Origin: M55B167 sp964406095
GTDB lineage: Bacteria; Verrucomicrobiota; Kiritimatiellia; RFP12; UBA1067
Assembly (NCBI GenBank): GCA_964406095.1
Contig: CAYOQJ010000039.1
Location: forward strand, 62,001 to 126,000
Reading direction: 5' to 3'
Length of the DNA stretch: 64,000 nucleotides
Shown here: positions 52,147 through 59,794 of the stretch, one piece after another
Layout: the number at the start of each line of letters is the position of its first letter
Position numbering within the stretch: the first letter of the stretch is position 1
The notes under the pieces: generated by a model
What the model was told of the DNA's origin: nothing
Database searches by the model: none
What the model saw: only the letters and a program-made list of their open reading frames with translations
Position numbers and translations under genes: made by a program

Positions 52147-52785
52147 ATGAAAAAGAAGTCGGAATCGACTAAGCAACGCATACTGCTGGCAGCGGCGGAA
52201 TTATTTGCGGAACATGGCTATCATGGAACCACTCATCAGATGATGAGCGACAAGGCTAAGGTCAACATTGCGGCCATCAACTACCATTTCGGCAGCAAGG
52301 AGAAACTGTATCTGAGGGTCTGGGATCACCTCTGTGCATTCAGTGATCGGGATTTTGATGAATTCATTGATCAGCAGGCTACCGCATCGGAGCGTCTGCG
52401 TGGATTTGTTCGCTGGCGGGTGAGTGCCAGTAAGGATACGGGGCTACGGGGATACCTGGCACAGATCGGGCGTAAAGAGATGAGCAAACCCTCACCGGTG
52501 TATGCCGAACTGGAAGAAAAACACATGCGAGAGAAACGCAGCTGGTTTTTTGCGCTCATACGTGAAATTGTCGGGCACGACCTTGATCCGCCGACGATCG
52601 CCATGGTGGCATTCTGCATCTACAGCCCCCTGATTCATCTGATAGAGGTGATGGGTATCATGCAAACATCACTGGATCAGCGCTATACAGAGAAGTGTCT
52701 CGGTATATGGGAGGATACCGAAAAACTCTCTGAAATCATGTACTCGTTTGCTATGGCCGGCTTGACTGATATTTCAAAGGCATAA
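52147..52785 (+). CDS. TetR-family regulator, CecR-like, of the efflux operon
   Basis: A 212-residue one-component repressor. The N-terminal helix-turn-helix is typical (TKQRILLAAAELFAEHGYHG then NIAAINYHFGSKEKLY, residues 8-60). The C-terminal ligand domain resembles the DUF1956/CecR group, which controls exporter genes. No Shine-Dalgarno is present, and the promoter predicts transcription starting at the ATG itself. A perfect palindrome over the -35 box suggests autoregulation. The TolC-MFP-RND genes start 60 bases downstream on the same strand, so the regulator probably represses its own gene and the pump genes until an inducer binds. The inducer is unknown. Confidence 0.92.
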   Translation: MKKKSESTKQRILLAAAELFAEHGYHGTTHQMMSDKAKVNIAAINYHFGSKEKLYLRVWDHLCAFSDRDFDEFIDQQATASERLRGFVRWRVSASKDTGLRGYLAQIGRKEMSKPSPVYAELEEKHMREKRSWFFALIREIVGHDLDPPTIAMVAFCIYSPLIHLIEVMGIMQTSLDQRYTEKCLGIWEDTEKLSEIMYSFAMAGLTDISKA

Positions 52786-52845
52786 TACAGACTCGGAAAA
52801 AAAGATTCTTCACGGACGGGGACTATATTTAAATTGAGGCGCACA

Positions 52846-54303
52846 GTGCGTAAACTGAAAACTCTACAACTGGTCATTTCGCAAATTATTTGCGTTCCAA
52901 TTCTGACGGGGTTGATCTTCATGATTGTCGGATGCGGTGTTTTTGCGCCTGAACCGCGTCATCGGGAACTTGATCCTTCACTGCTTCCGGCAGAGTATGC
53001 GCAGTTAGCGAGTGCGACCAATAATTCCGACGAAGTGACTTTACCCCGAAGATGGTGGGAGATTTTCAACAGCCGCGAGCTGAATACTCTGATTGAGACC
53101 GCTTTCACCAACAATCTTGACCTTGCCACGGCATTGGCGCGTCTGCGCCAGTCGCGTGAGCAGATGATCATAGCGGGAGCGTCAGGAAGATTCACAGTGA
53201 ATGGTTCCGGTTCCGCCGCTGTAAGCAAAGATGGGCGGACATCACCCTTTGCAGTTGACAACACATGGGAAAATTACGGATTGAGTTTGGATGCGGCTTA
53301 TATGCTTGATATATGGGGTGCTGTTTCATCGGATGTACGCGCTGCCGAATTTATGAGTTGTGCTGGTGCACAGGAGGTTGAGGCGATTGCGTTGCTGATA
53401 TCAGGTCGGATTGCGCAAGCCTGGATTCAGTATAAAACCGCAGTTATGGAGGAGCGGCTGATTGCAGAACAGATCACAACCAGCACGCAGGCCCTGGAAA
53501 TTTTAAAGGTGCGTCAGCGGGCCGCCCTTTCGGCGGCAGTTGATATTTATCAACAGGAGAGCCAGGTGGCCTCTCTGCGCACGCTGTTGCCGCAGATAGA
53601 GGAACAGCGCTCAGACCTGAGGATGGAGATTAACAATCTGCTGGGAGCTCCGGCTTCAGCACCCTTGCCGGTTAGCATTGATCAAGGCACCCTGCCAGAA
53701 CCGGGCGAGCTTACGGTGGTTGGACTGCCGGTTGATCTACTTGCCAACCGTCCTGATGTACATTCAGCCTGGCTGGATTTGCAGGCGAGGGAGTGGAGTG
53801 CCGTTGCACGTCATGCCGACCGCTTTCCTTCTCTGACCCTGAGTGGAGCTTTGAATTTTGAAGAACCGGAGGTTGGGGATCTTCTCAAAAACTGGCATGT
53901 GAATCTGGCCGCCGGGCTGATTGGACCCATTGTTGATGGCGGCAGACGTGTTGCGCAGCTCCGTCTGGCGCAGGCGCAGGCCGATGAGAGCTTCGCACGC
54001 TATACCGACACTGTGTTGCTGGCATTACGCGAGGTTGAGCAGGCATTGGCACGCGATAGAACGCGGCGTGCCTACCTTGCGGCAATCGAGAATGAAATCG
54101 CGTTGAATGAGAAGACTCTGAGCGAAAGTACCAACCGTTACCGCAAAGGATTGATGGAATACTTGAATGTGCTTACGGCACTCTCTGCCAAGCAGCACTC
54201 TGAAAGGCGCGCTCTGGCAGCTTTGAGCGCAATGCTGATAAATCAGGTCAGTTTATATCAGGCTCTGGGAGGCCAGGTGCTGGAAGGTGTTATGCATGAA
54301 TAA
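52846..54303 (+). CDS. Outer-membrane efflux lipoprotein (TolC/NodT family)
   Basis: GTG 52846 is chosen because GAGG stands six bases upstream (TTG 52834 is also in frame), giving 485 residues. The signal peptide ends with a lipobox (MIVGC, Cys near residue 30), as in NodT-type outer-membrane factors. Two OEP repeats follow, each with a beta hairpin and long helices: WWEIFNSRELNTLIETAFTNNLDL then ATALARLRQSREQM, the LLANRPDVHSAWLDLQAREW motif typical of the family, and RYRKGLMEYLNVLTALSAKQ near the end. It forms the outer channel of the tripartite pump with the two downstream proteins; its end overlaps the next start. Confidence 0.94.
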   Translation: MRKLKTLQLVISQIICVPILTGLIFMIVGCGVFAPEPRHRELDPSLLPAEYAQLASATNNSDEVTLPRRWWEIFNSRELNTLIETAFTNNLDLATALARLRQSREQMIIAGASGRFTVNGSGSAAVSKDGRTSPFAVDNTWENYGLSLDAAYMLDIWGAVSSDVRAAEFMSCAGAQEVEAIALLISGRIAQAWIQYKTAVMEERLIAEQITTSTQALEILKVRQRAALSAAVDIYQQESQVASLRTLLPQIEEQRSDLRMEINNLLGAPASAPLPVSIDQGTLPEPGELTVVGLPVDLLANRPDVHSAWLDLQAREWSAVARHADRFPSLTLSGALNFEEPEVGDLLKNWHVNLAAGLIGPIVDGGRRVAQLRLAQAQADESFARYTDTVLLALREVEQALARDRTRRAYLAAIENEIALNEKTLSESTNRYRKGLMEYLNVLTALSAKQHSERRALAALSAMLINQVSLYQALGGQVLEGVMHE

Positions 54304-55477
54304 ATTTCGATCAGCGGTTTTATGGATTTTTCGCATTGCGCTGCCCTGTGCGGTGGTTTACGGTGCGATACTTTTTTACGAGCACCTGATAGCGACTGCA
54401 CCTCAGCAGAGCCGTGCCGAACCAGGCGAACGGGCGGTTTCAGTCGAGACCCGAATTATAAATCGCCGCAATGCGGTGGTGCGTATTCAGACAACCGGTA
54501 CGGTGGTTCCGGTCGAGGAGGTTGTGCTTCAGGCTCGTGTTTCGGGTGAAGTCAGGATGCTAAACCCGAATTTTGAACCTGGCGAGATTATTCCCCGGGG
54601 TGAGGTGATAGTGCGACTCGACCGTGATGATTATCAGCTGGCTGTACGGCAGGCTGAAAGCGAGCTGGTGCAGGCTGAGTATAATTACCAGCTGGAACTG
54701 GGTTATCAGAATGTTGCCCGGCATGAGTGGGAGCTACTCGAAAACCGCGATTCGATATCGGAGCTTGAAAAGGCTTTGACCTTGCGCAAACCGCACCTTG
54801 ACAAGGTGAAGGCTGGTCTGGAGTCGGCCCGAACCGCACTCGATCTAGCTAAACTCAATCTCAGTCGTACCGACATCACCCTGCCTTTCGACGCATTGGT
54901 GCTCAGTCGTGCGGTTTCAGTTGGCTCGCAGGTCAGCACCCAGAGTCAAATGGGGGTGCTGGTTGATGCTACGCTTTTCAGGGTTGATGCGACCGTGGCG
55001 TTTGATCGGTTGTGTTGGATTGATTTTCCCACCGACGGAGCTCCGGGGGCACCGGTTGAGTTGTATGCCGCTGGCGAACTAGGGGACAGCGTTAAATGGC
55101 ACGGGCATGTCAGCAAAATGGTTCCGGAAATCGAGAGTCTCGGCAGAATGGCCCGGGTGCTGATTGATGTCGAAAACCCCATGAGCGGTCAAATTCCGTT
55201 GTTGCTGAATAGTTTTGTTTCTGTGGTTATCGCCGGGCGTGAATTACAGAATGTTTTCGTACTGCCTTCAACTGCCGTTCACAACGGTGATGTGGTTTAT
55301 GTGGTTGGGGATGACTCTCGCATCATATTCAGAAAAATTGATCCGATCTGGCGGGATGCTGAAAGGATTTTTACGCGTGAAGGTTTTGAAAATGGCGATG
55401 TGATTGTCACGACCGCTGTACCTTCCGCTGTACCTGGTATGCTGATCAGGGATGTCCGAAGCAGAACTGCGCCCTGA
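54296..55477 (+). CDS. RND efflux periplasmic adaptor (membrane fusion protein)
   Basis: ATG 54296 (GGAAGG upstream) gives 393 residues. A single N-terminal hydrophobic helix (about 6-26) anchors or exports the adaptor. It has the HlyD-type lipoyl/barrel-sandwich motif (VVLQARVSGEVRMLNPNFEPGEI then VIVRLDRDDYQLAVRQAE at about 75-120), a helical hairpin (about 120-190), and the second half of the lipoyl domain (LNLSRTDITLPFDALVLSRAV). A beta-barrel and membrane-proximal domain follow. It overlaps the TolC-like gene by eight bases and the pump gene by one base, so the three proteins are made together. Confidence 0.94.
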   Translation: MNKFRSAVLWIFRIALPCAVVYGAILFYEHLIATAPQQSRAEPGERAVSVETRIINRRNAVVRIQTTGTVVPVEEVVLQARVSGEVRMLNPNFEPGEIIPRGEVIVRLDRDDYQLAVRQAESELVQAEYNYQLELGYQNVARHEWELLENRDSISELEKALTLRKPHLDKVKAGLESARTALDLAKLNLSRTDITLPFDALVLSRAVSVGSQVSTQSQMGVLVDATLFRVDATVAFDRLCWIDFPTDGAPGAPVELYAAGELGDSVKWHGHVSKMVPEIESLGRMARVLIDVENPMSGQIPLLLNSFVSVVIAGRELQNVFVLPSTAVHNGDVVYVVGDDSRIIFRKIDPIWRDAERIFTREGFENGDVIVTTAVPSAVPGMLIRDVRSRTAP

Positions 55478-58400
55478 TGCCGTTTGGAAATGTGCGCATT
55501 GCGAAAAGCGTGATAACAACTATGATTGATAAAGCTGATAAAACCACTCCCAGGGGGCCGATTGCCTGGATGGCCCGCAACCCGGTGGCTTCCAATCTTC
55601 TGATGATTGTTATGCTGGTTGGGGGAGTGTTGACCTCGACTTCGATCAAGAAAGAGGTTTTTCCCGATTTTGAACTTGATTTCGTGACGGTTGCGGTCGA
55701 TTATCCCGGCGCCAGTCCGGAGGAGGTCGAGCGCGGTATTGTGATGGTCGTAGAGGAAAATCTGCGCGGGCTGGAAGATGTGAAAGAGGTTACATCTGTG
55801 GCCAGTGAAGGACGCGGCACAGTCACTGCGGAGCTGATTGAGGGTTGTGAAAGACAGAGAGTATATCAGGATATTCAGCAGGAGGTCGCGCGCATTCGAA
55901 CCTTTCCGGAAGATGCGGAGCGGCCGATTGTGGCACTCTCTTCCCGCCAGCGCGATGTGATTGATTTTGTGCTTTTCGGCGAGGTCCCGGAAAATGTTCT
56001 GGCGAAGCAGGCGGAGCTTATTAAAGACCAGTTGCTTGAACATCCCGATATAACCAAGCTGACCATCTCGGGGGTGCGTCCCTATCAGATTACGATCTCC
56101 CCTTCTCGCGACATACTGCGTGCTTACGGTCTGAGACTGAACGACATTGCCGAGCGCGTGCATGCCTTGGCGCTTGAACTTCCAGGTGGTGGTATTAAAA
56201 CAACCTCCGGAGAAATTCTGCTGCGTATGGATGAGCGTCGCGACTATGGCAGTCAGTTCGCCGCACTGCCGATCATCACTACCGCTGACGGCTCGGTGGT
56301 GCGGTTGCGTGACATGGCGGAAATCAAGGATGGTTTTGATGAAGAGAACGAACGTTTTCTGCTCTGGAACGGAGTGCCTGCGGTTAAAATGGATGTGTTC
56401 CGGATCGGTGATCAGACGCCGTTGACGGTTGTCGCCGCAGTGCGTGAGGTGCTTGATGGTATCATCCGCGAATTGCCCGAGGGGTTGCAGATTTGTGAAC
56501 GACGCAATCGTGCTGACATTTATCGGCAGCGCTTTCAGCTGCTGACAAAAAACGGTGTTATCGGGCTGGTGTTGGTACTGGCGATTCTCGGGTTGTTTCT
56601 TGAACCGCGTTTGGCTTTCTGGGTTATGATGGGTATTCCCATCTCATTCCTGGGTGGTCTGCTGTTGTTGCCATTGTTTGGTGTTTCGTTCAATGTGATC
56701 TCAATGTTCGCCTTTCTGATCGCGCTGGGCATCGTGGTGGATGACGCGATTGTGGTTGGTGAAAATATTTTTGAACATCGGCAGATTGGTGATTATGCCA
56801 TGTTCTCTTCGATTCGCGGCGCACGTGAGGTCGCCATGCCGGTGACATTCAGCGTGTTGACCAATATTGTCACCTTCATCCCTATGATGTTTCTGCCGGG
56901 CATAATCGGCAAAATTTGGTTCGTTATTCCGGTGGTTGTCAATCTGGTTTTCTTTATTTCGTTGATGGAGTGCATTTTCGTGTTGCCGTCACATCTGGGT
57001 CATTTGAAGCAGGGCCGCCGTAAATTTTTTATCAGTCGTGCTTACCACCGTTTCCAAATGGGATTCAACCGCGTCTTCTTTGCCTTTGTGAATTTTATCT
57101 ATCAGCCGATCCTCAAACTGACGCTGCATCTGCGTTATCTGGTAATTGCTGTGGGCATATTTTTGCTGGTCGCCACGGTTGCATATATCAGAAGCGGGCG
57201 GATTGGACTGGTGGCGATGATGAGTGTGGAGTCGGATTACTCCGCGGCCACGGCAGTTCTGCCTTATGGCTCGCCGGTTGAAAGTACCTTCGCTGTGCGT
57301 GATAAAATGGTGGCGGCCGCCCGCAAGGTTATCGCTGAAAATGGCGGAACCAATTTATCCTTCGGAGTCTATGCCGATGTGGGGCGTTCCTACAACGGAG
57401 TTGCGGGGAGTCATGTGGTGATGGTTGAAGCTTATCTGACTGAGCCGGAAGTCCGACCGATTCCCACAACAAAATTCACCGAGTTGTGGCAGAAAGAGGT
57501 AGGGGTTATTCCGGGGGTGGAGACCATGCTTTTTGAAGCCGATCGCGGCGGACCAGGCAGTGGAGCTTCACTCAGCATCGGTTTATACCATAATGATATC
57601 GATCTACTTGAGTCGGCAGCCTCCGAGCTTGCCGAACGGCTGGCGGAGTTTCCGATCGTCTCCGATATTGATGATGGTTATGCCGACGGCAAACCGCAGT
57701 ATGATCTTAAAATGCGGCCTGAGGGGTTGGCCCTTGGTCTGACCGCTGTCGATGTTGCCCGCCAAGTACGCTCCGCCTTCTATGGTGCCGAGGCTTTCCG
57801 ACAGCAGCGCGGACGTAATGAGATCAAGGTCATGGTGCGGCTGCCGGAGCATGAACGGCGCTCCGAATATGATCTCGATCAATTGCTCATACGTACCCCA
57901 TCCGGTACAGACGTTCCTCTGCGCGATGTCGCCGTACTGAAGCGTGGTCGCGCTTATACTACGATCAACCGTCTGGATGGAAGGCGTCTGCTGACCGTCA
58001 CCGCCAATGTCAATCCGCGAGGTGAGTCCGAACGGATTCTTAATCTGGTGCTGCGTGACATCATGCCCGAGCTGCAGAAAAAATATCCCGGCCTGACGCA
58101 GGTCTTCCGTGGCAGACAGAAGGATATTCGCGAGGGTATGTCGGCCTTGACCAAGGGGTTTGTTTTCGCGCTGCTGGTTATTTATGCTCTGCTGGCGATT
58201 CCCTTCAGGAGTTACACCCAGCCGATGATCATCATGACTTGCATTCCCTTTGGCATTGTAGGGGCGGTATTTGCGCATGTGATGCTTGGTTATCCGCTCA
58301 GCATGATAAGCCTGATGGGCATTGTGGCGCTCTCGGGTGTTGTGGTTAATGATTCGCTGGTTCTGGTTGATTACGCCAACAAAGAGGTGCGAGGCGGCTG

Positions 58401-58755
58401 TGCCATTCGCCAGTCGATTGTCAATGCCGGCGCGCGGCGTTTCCGCCCGATTCTGCTGACAACCCTGACGACCTTTCTCGGCCTGGCACCGATGATATTT
58501 GAGACTTCACGCCAAGCGCGTTTCATGGTACCGATGGCGATATCACTCGGATTCGGCATACTGTTTGCAACCTTTATCACCCTTTTTCTTGTGCCCTCTC
58601 TTTATCTTGTGATCTACGATATTCATCGCGTTTGGGATCGCCTTTATGCTGGAATGACCTGGCTCTTCTTCACATTGCTGTGTCTCTTCGCTCTGCTTTT
58701 CGGCGGCGCTCTTTGGCTGTTTCATTTGGTTGTTAAATTGATAGCGATCTCTTAA
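55477..58755 (+). CDS. RND-family efflux transporter
   Basis: A 1,092-residue proton-driven inner-membrane pump of the AcrB/MdtB superfamily. The N-terminal helix follows NPVASNLLMIVMLVGG; two large periplasmic loops have the usual repeats (EVFPDFELDFVTVAVDYPGASPEEVE; GASLSIGLYHNDIDLLESAASELA). Twelve TM helices are expected. The conserved helix-4 motif ALGIVVDDAIVVGENIFEH (with the acidic pair DD) is near residue 417, and the second-half equivalent ALSGVVVNDSLVLVDYANK is near 952. The ATG overlaps the adaptor stop by one base; ATG 55522 is an alternative, but neither has a clear RBS. Extended C-terminal hydrophobic segments (MTWLFFTLLCLFALLFGGALW) are extra. The substrate is unknown. Confidence 0.95.
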   Translation: MPFGNVRIAKSVITTMIDKADKTTPRGPIAWMARNPVASNLLMIVMLVGGVLTSTSIKKEVFPDFELDFVTVAVDYPGASPEEVERGIVMVVEENLRGLEDVKEVTSVASEGRGTVTAELIEGCERQRVYQDIQQEVARIRTFPEDAERPIVALSSRQRDVIDFVLFGEVPENVLAKQAELIKDQLLEHPDITKLTISGVRPYQITISPSRDILRAYGLRLNDIAERVHALALELPGGGIKTTSGEILLRMDERRDYGSQFAALPIITTADGSVVRLRDMAEIKDGFDEENERFLLWNGVPAVKMDVFRIGDQTPLTVVAAVREVLDGIIRELPEGLQICERRNRADIYRQRFQLLTKNGVIGLVLVLAILGLFLEPRLAFWVMMGIPISFLGGLLLLPLFGVSFNVISMFAFLIALGIVVDDAIVVGENIFEHRQIGDYAMFSSIRGAREVAMPVTFSVLTNIVTFIPMMFLPGIIGKIWFVIPVVVNLVFFISLMECIFVLPSHLGHLKQGRRKFFISRAYHRFQMGFNRVFFAFVNFIYQPILKLTLHLRYLVIAVGIFLLVATVAYIRSGRIGLVAMMSVESDYSAATAVLPYGSPVESTFAVRDKMVAAARKVIAENGGTNLSFGVYADVGRSYNGVAGSHVVMVEAYLTEPEVRPIPTTKFTELWQKEVGVIPGVETMLFEADRGGPGSGASLSIGLYHNDIDLLESAASELAERLAEFPIVSDIDDGYADGKPQYDLKMRPEGLALGLTAVDVARQVRSAFYGAEAFRQQRGRNEIKVMVRLPEHERRSEYDLDQLLIRTPSGTDVPLRDVAVLKRGRAYTTINRLDGRRLLTVTANVNPRGESERILNLVLRDIMPELQKKYPGLTQVFRGRQKDIREGMSALTKGFVFALLVIYALLAIPFRSYTQPMIIMTCIPFGIVGAVFAHVMLGYPLSMISLMGIVALSGVVVNDSLVLVDYANKEVRGGCAIRQSIVNAGARRFRPILLTTLTTFLGLAPMIFETSRQARFMVPMAISLGFGILFATFITLFLVPSLYLVIYDIHRVWDRLYAGMTWLFFTLLCLFALLFGGALWLFHLVVKLIAIS

Positions 58756-58787
58756 AAGCGAAAAATTTTCTTTAGCATTTCCCTCCC

Positions 58788-58816
58788 TTGCGTATTTTTG
58801 CAAAAGTGTTTATGCT
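58788..58816 (+). promoter_or_regulatory. Promoter of the IclR gene with internal TTTTGCAAAA palindrome, predicting a leaderless mRNA
   Basis: TTGCGT (58788-58793), 17 bases and TATGCT (58811-58816) place the transcription start at about 58823, one base before the ATG. The spacer holds a perfect 10-bp palindrome, TTTTGCAAAA (58796-58805), a possible operator. Confidence 0.5.
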
Positions 58817-58823
58817 GATATCC

Positions 58824-59612
58824 ATGAAAAGCAAAAGAACGCAAAAGTTGCCGTTGGCTCCGGCACTTGTCAGGGGCTTGGATATCCTTGAAGATCTGCA
58901 CGCGCAGATAGATGATCAGTCTGTCAGCGCGGTAGCCGAGCGCCTCACTCTGCCGATTAACAGCACATTGCGACTTTTAATGACACTGGAGCACAAAGGT
59001 TATGTGGAGCGCAATCGCGACTCTTTAAAGTATCGGTTGACCCACAAAGCCGCCAGTCTGGCTTTGAATGGTGTGCGGGAGCAAAGTCTGCTTGAGGCTT
59101 CTCTGCCTTTGATGCGCACCCTCAGAGATGAGTCGGGTGAAACAGTGCTGCTTTCCATAATTGAACATGACATGGGCATTGTGCTTGAACAAATTCAATC
59201 TTTGCACATCTTCCGTTTTGTGTGTAATCCGGGTGCCTGTCACGCTTTGCATGCAGCCGCGCCGGCTAAGGCAATCCTGGCACACCTGCCTAAAGATGAG
59301 CGCGAACGACTCCTTGATGGTTATCTTTTTAAATCATTTACAGTTAATACTATAACTTGTCGCAGAAAGTTTGATGTTGAATTGAATCGCGGTAGAAAAC
59401 TGGGCTATTGGGAAGATCACGCTGAGGAGTTTGATGGCATCTGCTGCGTCGCCGCGCCAATTTTTAACTGCAACGGCTATCCGATCGCAGCCGTAACTGT
59501 TACTGGACCTACCAGTCGCATGGGTAGTGATGAAATGAAAAAATATGGTGCACTTGTTGCTAAATGCACCATTGATATCTCTAAACGTATGGGATACGGT
59601 CTGCTTGATTAA
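58824..59612 (+). CDS. IclR-family transcriptional regulator
   Basis: ATG 58824 gives 262 residues; ATG 58812 and TTG 58788 are also in frame but lie inside the predicted promoter. The N-terminal winged helix-turn-helix (ALVRGLDILEDL, VSAVAERLTLPINSTLRLLMTLEHKGYVERN) is followed by the IclR effector-binding (GAF-like) domain with ALHAAAPAKAILAHLP near 150 and the Cys-containing CCVAAPIFNCNGYPIAAVTVTGP near 215-237. IclR regulators control sugar, aromatic or acid catabolism genes in response to a small ligand. Neighbours give no clear target: an efflux operon lies upstream and a large secreted protein downstream. No RBS is present, consistent with leaderless translation. Confidence 0.9.
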   Translation: MKSKRTQKLPLAPALVRGLDILEDLHAQIDDQSVSAVAERLTLPINSTLRLLMTLEHKGYVERNRDSLKYRLTHKAASLALNGVREQSLLEASLPLMRTLRDESGETVLLSIIEHDMGIVLEQIQSLHIFRFVCNPGACHALHAAAPAKAILAHLPKDERERLLDGYLFKSFTVNTITCRRKFDVELNRGRKLGYWEDHAEEFDGICCVAAPIFNCNGYPIAAVTVTGPTSRMGSDEMKKYGALVAKCTIDISKRMGYGLLD

Positions 59613-59674
59613 CAAAATGCGTGCGATCGGCGCGGAATAATCTCAAACAGCATTTCATTTTTTGTTTTCAACCA

Positions 59675-59704
59675 GTTGACAAGTATTCAACTTTTTGATA
59701 ATTT
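59675..59704 (+). promoter_or_regulatory. Strong sigma-70 promoter with overlapping GTTGA-N7-TCAAC dyad
   Basis: TTGACA (59676-59681), a 17-base spacer and TAATTT (59699-59704) precede the autotransporter-repeat gene by about 90 bases. The dyad GTTGA/TCAAC (59675-59691) overlaps the -35 box and could be an operator, for example for the adjacent IclR regulator. Confidence 0.6.
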
Positions 59705-59794
59705 ATTGACCATGGTATTGGATTTGCTTGTCGGCGTTGTGTGGCTGACCGGCGTGTCTATTTCAGTTCTTGCGAAATTTTTAAGGAGAACAGT

